Shown: positions 29,078 through 35,652 of the stretch, one piece after another
How positions within the stretch are numbered: the stretch's first letter is position 1
How the letters are laid out: every line of letters starts with the position of its first letter
Origin: Thalassolituus sp. UBA1087
GTDB lineage: Bacteria; Pseudomonadota; Gammaproteobacteria; Pseudomonadales; Oceanobacteraceae
Direction: 5' to 3'
Length of the DNA stretch: 35,652 bases
NCBI GenBank assembly: GCA_002314145.1
Contig: DCCG01000026.1
Coordinates: forward strand, 1-35,652
Notes under the pieces: generated by a model
The model's input: only the letters and a program-made list of their open reading frames with translations
Told to the model about the DNA's origin: nothing
The model's database searches: none
Program-made: the position numbers and the translations under genes

Positions 29078-31867
29078 ATGCAACTTTACAACCACAGGTT
29101 TACGACCCCAGGCAAACTCCGCGACTTCGCTGACAGTCACCAGCTGCAGGCCCGCCAGGGCCTGATTCAGATATTCTCCGGTGATACCTCAACAGATCGT
29201 CTGCACAGCGTCCTCGCCGAACTGCAACAACTGCTGCCTACTTTTACCGTCATAGGGACATCAACCAGTGGTGAAATCGACGGTGACCATCTGCTGGAGC
29301 AATCCCTGCTGATATCCTTTTCCTGCTTTGAGCACAGCCAGTGTGCTGTTCGCTTCAGCACCGACACAGGCTTTCAGGCCGGAAAAACGTTAGGGACTGA
29401 ACTGCGCCACAGCAACGCAAAACTGGTCATCGCTTTCGGTAACGGCCTTGATCAGGACCCGGCACAGTTTCTTTCCGGCCTGGCGACGTCGGCCCCGCAA
29501 CTCTGTGTCGCAGGCGGCTCGGCCGCTGATAACGCACGCTATCAGTCCACTTATGTGATCACCGGCACGGATGTGCATACCTCAGGCATCGCCGTGGCGA
29601 TTATTTACAGCGACGTCCTCAGGGTTCACAGCCACTACACCATGAACTGGACGCCGATCGGTACAGAAATGGAAGTCACCCGCTGTGCCGGCAATGTGGT
29701 TTACGAACTGGATCATCAGCCGGTCATCAATCGCTATGCCTACTATCTCGGCACGGAAGTCACCCGCGATATCCCACAGAGCATCAACGCTTTCCCTCTG
29801 CTGACCCACTATGACGGCGTGATGCAGGCGCGCGACACCATCGGCCAGACACAGGATGGCGGGCTGCTGTATGCCGGCTCCTTTACGCCCGGACAAAAAG
29901 TCCGTTTCGGCGTTGCCGACGTCAATAATATTCTGGCCAGAGCGCAGCAGCTGGCGCAACAGATCAAATCCGGCCCTCCCAGTGACGCCATTTATATGTA
30001 TTCCTGTACCGGACGCAAAGCCTTCCTGCAGGAGCATATCGCGGACGAATTAAGCGTATTCAGTGATTGCGCTCCGATGGCAGGATTTTTTACCTATGGC
30101 GAGTATTTTCATCACTCAGGCAGCAACCGCGTACTGAATATCACCAACACCTTTGTGACACTGTCGGAAAGCGGAACGTTAAACGAAACTGCTGAACATT
30201 TTCAGACAGCCCTCCCCTGTCATTCAGAACCGACGGTGCTGAAATCATTAACGCACCTGATCAATACCACCGCCGTCGAGCTGCGCGAGATTCAGAAACT
30301 GTCGGAACAATATAAGTTTGCTCTGGATCAGGCCGCCATCGTCGCCAAATGTAACCCACAGGGCAAAGTCACTTATATTAATGAAAAATACCGTGACATC
30401 AGCGGTTATGACACCGATGCTGTGTACGGTAAAGACCTGACGGATCTGTTTCTTGACGACGATGACCGCCGCTCACTGCTGGATGCCTGGCAGGACCTGA
30501 ATAGCAACAGCGTCTGGCGTGGCACACTGAAAGCCAGAAGCAACAATGCCCGGGGTTACTTTGACATCAACTGCATGGCCTTTCCGATTACCAACAGTGA
30601 AGGCGAGTTAACCGAGCTGATCGGCATCGGCGCGGATATTACTGAGTTTCTCTACCAGCAGAAGCTGATTCACGAGCAGCGCACAGATCCGCTGACCGGT
30701 TTACCCAGCCGGGCGCGTTTACTGGAAGATCTGAAAAACCGCGATATCACTCTGCTGGCCCTGGTGGATGTGCGCTCTTTTAAATCCATTAATGATTACT
30801 ACGGCATTGGTATCGGTGACGAACTGATCTGTAAACTGGCAGCGGTTCTGAATCAGTTATCGGTCCGCGAACACATTGTCTGCTACCGGCTGTACAGCGC
30901 CGGGTTTGCCTGTGTACCACCAGCGGGCATGAGTATCGACAGCCTGCGGCTGCATCTGCAGGAAATCACCGCTTATCTGGATAAAAACCCGATCACGATT
31001 GACGACGAGGTCATTGATACTGAACTGGCCATGGGGATATCCACCGGTTCCAGCCATTTAATGGCCATGGCAGAAGCCGCGTTACAACAGGCAAAACAGA
31101 ATCGTGAGCACCAACAGATTCCGGTACTGCACAGCGATAGTCACGACCACCTGAAAAATCAGTTCTGGTTACGCGCGGTCAAAGAAGCGCTCACTGAGCA
31201 GCGTATTATCTGTCATTTTCAGCCTATCCGGGACAGTAAAACAGGCCAGCAGAATTATTATGAAGCACTGGTGCGGTTACAGGAAAAAGACGCCAACATC
31301 GTCCCGCCCGCCGCTTTTCTGGATATCATTAAAAAAACCCGCTACTACCCGCTGGTGACCCGGGAAGTCGTACTGGCCGCCATCAGAGCGGTGGAGACCC
31401 GCGACTGCCATGTGTCTCTGAATCTTTCAGCAGAAGACATCAGTAATGAAAAAACCATGGCCTTTATTCACGACCAGCTGCGGGCCTGTGGCGGAGATAA
31501 GCTGATCTTTGAAATCACTGAAACAGAATCTGTGCGTGATTATGCTCAGGTACGCCGTTTTATTGATATGGCCAAACAATTCAATGCCCGTATCTCCATT
31601 GATGATTTTGGCAGCGGATATTCTAATTTTTCTCACCTGGTTGAACTGCAACCGGATTTCATAAAAATCGATGGCGCTATCGTCTCCGCCATCCTGACCG
31701 ATCATAAGTCATTACTGGTGACCGAAAGCATCATCGACCTTGCGCATAAAATCGGGGCCCGGGTGGTGGCTGAATTTGTCTCTGATGAGGTACTGGAAAA
31801 TACCCTTACGATGCTTGGGGCTGATTTTTTACAGGGCTATGCCATCGGCAAACCACAGGCATTTTAA
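29078..31867 (+). CDS. FIST-PAS-GGDEF(degenerate)-EAL cyclic-di-GMP phosphodiesterase
   Basis: About 929 aa from ATG 29078 (weak ribosome site; the frame opens upstream only with a TTG at 28946). Domains in order: FIST N and C sensor domains (to about residue 370), PAS (about 408-530), GGDEF (about 536-690), EAL (about 700-929). The GGDEF signature reads YRLYSAGFACV, so the cyclase site is lost. The EAL site looks active: YEALVRL, NLSAEDI, FEITETES, IDDFGSGYS, FIKIDG and VAEFVS are all present. It has no membrane segment. FIST domains are thought to sense small ligands such as amino acids. Likely role: lowering cyclic-di-GMP in response to a cytoplasmic signal. Confidence 0.9.
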   Translation: MQLYNHRFTTPGKLRDFADSHQLQARQGLIQIFSGDTSTDRLHSVLAELQQLLPTFTVIGTSTSGEIDGDHLLEQSLLISFSCFEHSQCAVRFSTDTGFQAGKTLGTELRHSNAKLVIAFGNGLDQDPAQFLSGLATSAPQLCVAGGSAADNARYQSTYVITGTDVHTSGIAVAIIYSDVLRVHSHYTMNWTPIGTEMEVTRCAGNVVYELDHQPVINRYAYYLGTEVTRDIPQSINAFPLLTHYDGVMQARDTIGQTQDGGLLYAGSFTPGQKVRFGVADVNNILARAQQLAQQIKSGPPSDAIYMYSCTGRKAFLQEHIADELSVFSDCAPMAGFFTYGEYFHHSGSNRVLNITNTFVTLSESGTLNETAEHFQTALPCHSEPTVLKSLTHLINTTAVELREIQKLSEQYKFALDQAAIVAKCNPQGKVTYINEKYRDISGYDTDAVYGKDLTDLFLDDDDRRSLLDAWQDLNSNSVWRGTLKARSNNARGYFDINCMAFPITNSEGELTELIGIGADITEFLYQQKLIHEQRTDPLTGLPSRARLLEDLKNRDITLLALVDVRSFKSINDYYGIGIGDELICKLAAVLNQLSVREHIVCYRLYSAGFACVPPAGMSIDSLRLHLQEITAYLDKNPITIDDEVIDTELAMGISTGSSHLMAMAEAALQQAKQNREHQQIPVLHSDSHDHLKNQFWLRAVKEALTEQRIICHFQPIRDSKTGQQNYYEALVRLQEKDANIVPPAAFLDIIKKTRYYPLVTREVVLAAIRAVETRDCHVSLNLSAEDISNEKTMAFIHDQLRACGGDKLIFEITETESVRDYAQVRRFIDMAKQFNARISIDDFGSGYSNFSHLVELQPDFIKIDGAIVSAILTDHKSLLVTESIIDLAHKIGARVVAEFVSDEVLENTLTMLGADFLQGYAIGKPQAF

Positions 31868-31921
31868 TCCCTCTCAGAGCTCTGTTTTGATTCCTTTCAG
31901 AAGACGCCGGCAAGACGCCCT

Positions 31922-31993
31922 GTGCCATGTGCGGCAAACAATTTCATTGTCATTGAAATGCACAAATACTGTAAATTAAATGACACATGGCAC
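31922..31993. repeat. Inverted repeat in the leader of the nucleotidase gene
   Basis: GTGCCATGTG (31922-31931) and CACATGGCAC (31984-31993) are perfect 10-bp arms 52 bases apart; an ATTTCA/TGAAAT pair lies inside. It could be a paired operator. Confidence 0.5.
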
Positions 31994-32004
31994 CCATAGC
32001 GTAT

Positions 32005-32026
32005 CCCTGATTATTTTCAATCAGGG
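32005..32026 (+). promoter_or_regulatory. Stem-loop just before the nucleotidase start
   Basis: CCCTGATT (32005-32012) and AATCAGGG (32019-32026) form a perfect 8-bp stem ending 9 bases before the ATG, close enough to influence ribosome access. Confidence 0.5.
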
Positions 32027-32035
32027 AACGGAACG

Positions 32036-33856
32036 ATGATAAGTAAAACGTCAGCAATAAAAACACTGGCCATGGCCATTCCTGTGGCTGTATTGGTTGG
32101 CTGCGGCAGCGACGATGATGATAAAGGTCCTCTCTCGCTGAATATTCTGCACATTAACGACCACCACTCCCATCTGGAACAGGACTCAGTCACACTGGAT
32201 ATTGCCGGGCAGGCTACGGAATTTTCCAGCGGTGGTTTCCCCCGTGTTGTGGCTCAGATCGCTGCCCGTGAAGCGCAACTGGATAATGTGCTGACTCTGC
32301 ACGCCGGTGACGCCCTCACCGGAACCCTGTATTTTTCCTCGTTCGAAGGCGAAGCTGACGCGGCTCTGATGAATCAGGTCTGCTTTGATGCTTTTGCATT
32401 AGGTAACCATGAATTTGACCGCGGTGATTCCGGCCTGAAGGATTTTCTTGATGACCTGCACAGCGGCAGTTGTCAGACACCGGTACTGGCCGCCAACGTT
32501 ATCCCCCAGGTGGGTACACCACTGGCACCACAAAACAGTGACGACTACATCAAGCCATACGAAATCTTTGAGGTGGACGGTCACCGTGTTGCCGTCATCG
32601 GCATCGACATCAAGACCAAAACTGAACAAAGTTCCAGCCCGCTGGCCACGACCCAGTTTCTGGATGAAGTCACGACCGCTCAGAACAGGATTGATGAGCT
32701 GAAAGCTTCCGGCATCGACAAAATCATCCTGATGACGCACTACCAATACGATAACGATGTCTCTATGGCCGCTCAGCTGACCGATGTTGATGTCATCGTC
32801 GGTGGCGATTCCCACACTCTGTTGGGTGATTTTTCCGGTTTTGGTATGGACAGCAGTGGCGATTATCCAACCATCGTCACCAACGCCGATGGCGATACCA
32901 CCTGTGTGGTTCAGGCATGGCAATATGCTCAGGTCGTCGGTGAACTGAACGTGCAATGGAATAACGACGGCACCGTCGATACTTGTTCCGGCACACCTTA
33001 CCTGCTGCTGGGCGATGAAATACTGCGTGAAGACGCAGAAGAAAACGAATACACACCAGAAGGTGAAGAACTGGCTGCGATTGAAGCGGCGCTGGATGCA
33101 GCACCTCAGCTGGCCGTGGTGACGCCGGATGCAGCCGCGCAGACAGTACTGGACACCTACACCACTCAGCTGGATACCTTCCGTAATAACGTCATCGGTA
33201 CCGCCAGTGAAGACCTGTGCCTGGCCCGTATTCCGGGACGTGCATACGGTGACGAGACCTGTGAGGGCGAAACCGATAAAGGCAGTGATATCGCTAACGT
33301 GGTGGCTCAGGCGTTCCTGTACCTGAGTAAAAATGCCGACATCGCCATCCAGAACGGCGGCGGCGTGCGTGAGGATATTTTTGCCGGCAATATCACCATT
33401 GGTGATGCTTATACTCTGCTGCCATTCGCCAATACCCTGACCGACCTGGAAATGACCGGTGCAGAAATCCGCCAGGTACTGAACGAGGCGGTGGACTACG
33501 CCCATACGCCGGATGGCTCTACCGGTGCGTATCCCTATGGAGCCGGTATCCGCTGGACGGTGGATATGAACCGCCCGGCAGGACAACGTCTGTACAACAT
33601 TGAGGTACGTGAACGTGATGGTTCCAGCTGGGAAGCATTGCAGGATACCGATGAGCTGATCGTGGTAAGCAACAGCTACACAGCAGCCGGTCGTGATGGC
33701 TATGTTACCTTTGGTACTGTCAGTGCCGATGGCCGCGCCACCGATACTTTCCTCGATTACGCACAGTCGTTCGTCGATTACATGCAGGAGGTCAGCACCA
33801 TCGGCAAACCAGCGGCGCAAGACTATTCAACCCAGTCCTACACAGCCGCGGATTAA
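32036..33856 (+). CDS. 5'-nucleotidase/metallophosphatase lipoprotein
   Basis: A 606-aa exported phosphohydrolase of the UshA/NadN type, which releases nucleosides from extracellular nucleotides. A lipoprotein signal ends in the lipobox LVGC (Cys 23), followed by GSDDDDK; the +2 residue is Gly, so outer-membrane sorting is expected. Metal ligands are visible in ILHINDHHSHLE, AGDALTG, ALGNHEFDRG, MTHYQYDND and VGGDSHTL. The C-terminal substrate domain has QNGGGVREDI and LTDLEMTGAEIRQVL. It stands alone, convergent with uvrB. Confidence 0.93.
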   Translation: MISKTSAIKTLAMAIPVAVLVGCGSDDDDKGPLSLNILHINDHHSHLEQDSVTLDIAGQATEFSSGGFPRVVAQIAAREAQLDNVLTLHAGDALTGTLYFSSFEGEADAALMNQVCFDAFALGNHEFDRGDSGLKDFLDDLHSGSCQTPVLAANVIPQVGTPLAPQNSDDYIKPYEIFEVDGHRVAVIGIDIKTKTEQSSSPLATTQFLDEVTTAQNRIDELKASGIDKIILMTHYQYDNDVSMAAQLTDVDVIVGGDSHTLLGDFSGFGMDSSGDYPTIVTNADGDTTCVVQAWQYAQVVGELNVQWNNDGTVDTCSGTPYLLLGDEILREDAEENEYTPEGEELAAIEAALDAAPQLAVVTPDAAAQTVLDTYTTQLDTFRNNVIGTASEDLCLARIPGRAYGDETCEGETDKGSDIANVVAQAFLYLSKNADIAIQNGGGVREDIFAGNITIGDAYTLLPFANTLTDLEMTGAEIRQVLNEAVDYAHTPDGSTGAYPYGAGIRWTVDMNRPAGQRLYNIEVRERDGSSWEALQDTDELIVVSNSYTAAGRDGYVTFGTVSADGRATDTFLDYAQSFVDYMQEVSTIGKPAAQDYSTQSYTAAD

Positions 33857-33889
33857 AACCCGCAGCAGAGACGCCGGATCGGGAACAGC

Positions 33890-35652
33890 TCAGCTGTTCT
33901 CGATCACTTTCTGCTTCATTTCATGCAGCTGGTCACGCAGGCGTGCGGCTTCTTCAAAGTTAAGGTCTTTGGCGGCCTTGAACATCTGATCTTCCACCTG
34001 CGCGACTTTTTTCACCAGCTCAGCCGCTTCGAGTGAACGCCAGTCATCTGCGTCATAAGCCGCTTTATCTTCCGCCACTTTGCGGCCACGCCCGCGCCCT
34101 TTGCCTTTTTTACCCGGTGCGTGCGATGCCTCAAGAATATCTTCCACCGATTTTTTAATGCCCTGTGGCGTAATACCGTGCTCTTCATTAAATGCGAGCT
34201 GTTTCTCGCGCCGGCGTTCGGTTTCATCCATGGCCTTTTTCATCGAGTCCGTCATGCGGTCGGCATACAGAATCGCTTTACCATTCAGGTTACGCGCAGC
34301 ACGACCGATGGTCTGAATCAGTGAGCGCTCAGAACGCAGGAAGCCTTCTTTATCAGCATCGAAAATCGCCACCAGAGAAACTTCGGGAATATCCAGGCCT
34401 TCCCGCAGCAGGTTAATACCGACCAGAACATCGAATTCGCCAAGGCGTAAATCGCGGATGATTTCCACCCGCTCCACCGTATCAATATCCGAGTGCAGAT
34501 AGCGCACCCGCACATTCTGCTCCAGCAGGAATTCAGTTAAATCTTCCGCCATGCGTTTGGTCAGCACGGTAATTAATACCCGCTCGCCAACCGCAACCCG
34601 TTCATTCAGTTCGTGCAGTACATCATCCACCTGCCCGGTGGCCGGCCGTACTTCCATAATCGGGTCCACCAGCCCGGTCGGACGCACCACCTGTTCCACC
34701 ACCGCATCCTGATGATCCTGTTCGTAGACTCCGGGTGTGGCCGAAACAAAAATGCACTGCGGCACAATTTTTTCCCATTCCTCAAAGCGCATCGGACGGT
34801 TATCCAGCGCCGATGGTAAACGGAAACCAAACTGCACCAGGGTTTCTTTGCGCGAACGGTCACCGCGGTACATGCCGCCAATCTGTGGAATCGTTACGTG
34901 GGATTCATCGACAAACACCAGTGCGTCCGGCGGAATATAATCAAACAGCGTCGGCGGTGCTTCGCCCTCATCGCGGCCGGATAAATAGCGTGAGTAGTTT
35001 TCGATGCCGGAGCAATATCCCAGCTCCTGCATCATTTCAATATCGTACTTGGTGCGCTGCTCCAGCCGCTGCGCCTCAACCAGCAGATTATGTTCGCGGA
35101 AATACTCCAGCCGTTCGCTTAACTCTTCTTTAATGCCTTCGATGGCATCCAGAATACGCTGGCGTGGCGTTACATAGTGGGTTTTCGGATAAATAGTGAC
35201 GCGCGCGACTTTGTTCAGCACCTCACCGGTGAGCGGATCAAAATAGGCGATCTGCTCCACTTCGTCGTCAAACAACTCAATGCGCACCGCCTCATCATCA
35301 CTTTCCGCGGGGAATATATCGATCACCTCACCACGTACGCGATAGGTACCACGGTGAAAATCAGCATCGTTGCGGGTGTACTGCAACTCTGCCAGACGGC
35401 GCAGAATAGTACGCTGATCGATGGTATCGCCGCGCACCACGTGCAGCATCATTTTCAGATAGGAATCCGGATCACCGAGACCATAAATCGCCGACACTGT
35501 CGCCACGATGATGGCATCGCGGCGCTCCATCAGGGCCTTGGTGGCCGACAGCCGCATCTGCTCAATGTGTTCATTCACCGAGGCATCTTTATCAATAAAG
35601 GTGTCTGATGACGGCACGTAGGCTTCCGGCTGGTAGTAGTCGTAATAGGAAA
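33890..35652 (-). CDS. uvrB: Excinuclease ABC subunit B (UvrB), 5' part outside window
   Basis: DNA damage-recognition helicase-like subunit of nucleotide excision repair. The reading frame continues past the right edge: the last bases encode SYYDYYQPEAYVP, the beta-hairpin region, so the ATPase Walker A part is missing from view. Seen here are the helicase motifs LVFVDESHVTIPQ, ISATPG-like FVSATPG, SDIDTVERVEIIRDLR, GINLLREGLDIPEV and QTIGRAARN, and the C-terminal UVR domain (DLNFEEAARLRDQLHEMK) that binds UvrC. About 587 codons are present. Confidence 0.97.
   Translation of the reverse strand, partial: SYYDYYQPEAYVPSSDTFIDKDASVNEHIEQMRLSATKALMERRDAIIVATVSAIYGLGDPDSYLKMMLHVVRGDTIDQRTILRRLAELQYTRNDADFHRGTYRVRGEVIDIFPAESDDEAVRIELFDDEVEQIAYFDPLTGEVLNKVARVTIYPKTHYVTPRQRILDAIEGIKEELSERLEYFREHNLLVEAQRLEQRTKYDIEMMQELGYCSGIENYSRYLSGRDEGEAPPTLFDYIPPDALVFVDESHVTIPQIGGMYRGDRSRKETLVQFGFRLPSALDNRPMRFEEWEKIVPQCIFVSATPGVYEQDHQDAVVEQVVRPTGLVDPIMEVRPATGQVDDVLHELNERVAVGERVLITVLTKRMAEDLTEFLLEQNVRVRYLHSDIDTVERVEIIRDLRLGEFDVLVGINLLREGLDIPEVSLVAIFDADKEGFLRSERSLIQTIGRAARNLNGKAILYADRMTDSMKKAMDETERRREKQLAFNEEHGITPQGIKKSVEDILEASHAPGKKGKGRGRGRKVAEDKAAYDADDWRSLEAAELVKKVAQVEDQMFKAAKDLNFEEAARLRDQLHEMKQKVIENS

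Noticed and set aside
32399..33820. 473-codon minus-strand frame
   Set aside because: It is a shadow of the 5'-nucleotidase gene, which has clear catalytic motifs; the antisense product is a low-information Val/Ile/Gln-rich sequence.
33880..33900. GAACAGCTCAGCTGTTC hairpin as a strong terminator between the nucleotidase gene and uvrB
   Set aside because: There is no T tract on either side and the stem overlaps the uvrB stop codon; termination cannot be supported from sequence.

Overview
The window looks like chromosome of a gammaproteobacterium, most likely a marine Oceanospirillales-type organism. This is inferred from gene content (zapE, cysDN, yaeQ, mtfA, ACR3-type ars operon, uvrB), the moderately GC-rich host genes and gammaproteobacterial tRNAs; no species is claimed. 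Bases 1-104 hold no gene I can support.

Left host block (105-5036): zapE and an alpha/beta hydrolase on the minus strand; cysD-cysN (ATP sulfurylase) on the plus strand, where CysN ends in what looks like a shrunken APS-kinase domain lacking its P-loop; a terminator; and an elongator tRNA-Met gene with a good sigma70-type promoter.

Accessory block (about 4992-15710): a filamentous-phage (inovirus) provirus sits in the tRNA-Met gene. The shared 17-bp core at the anticodon arm (4992-5008 and 14464-14480) marks attL and attR. Read on the minus strand, the order is canonical: 96-aa protein, ssDNA-binding-like protein, small membrane protein, leaderless coat-like protein, terminator, 26-aa membrane peptide, repeat-rich pIII-like adhesin, DUF2523 (pVI-like), Zot (pI-like), hairpin-rich non-coding region (origin/packaging candidate), Rep, 45-aa membrane peptide, tyrosine integrase. 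On the other side of an operator are a plus-strand repressor-like gene, a minus-strand secreted Cys-rich protein, a HigBA-type toxin-antitoxin pair and a 43-aa basic protein. At attR the remains of a second related element follow: tRNA 3' half, terminator, a cargo gene and a truncated copy of the integrase. In both elements an AT-rich plus-strand gene for a two-transmembrane protein lies between the tRNA terminator and the integrase 3' end. The first resembles phage-abortive-infection proteins and is split by a T6 frameshift; the second is unassigned. I read this as a cargo (probably anti-phage) slot, the most interesting system in the window.

Right host block (15900-35652): an unknown membrane protein, pgm, a small EF-hand-like protein, an AraC-regulator remnant, yaeQ, a periplasmic solute-binding-like protein, fklB-type PPIase plus mtfA, an alpha/beta hydrolase, a DUF599 membrane protein, a small basic protein whose ORF contains its own terminator (ArfA-like logic), an arsenic operon (arsR-arsC-acr3-arsH plus a coupled conserved gene) with a perfect operator palindrome, a saccharopine-dehydrogenase-family protein, tRNA-Val(GAC), a FIST-PAS-GGDEF(degenerate)-EAL protein, a lipoprotein 5'-nucleotidase and the 3' part of uvrB, which runs off the right edge.

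Several real genes are shorter than 60 codons (11438-11518, 11556-11699, 6860-6997, 14222-14353) and were found by reading translationally coupled gaps. All family assignments come from reading motifs; no database search was run.
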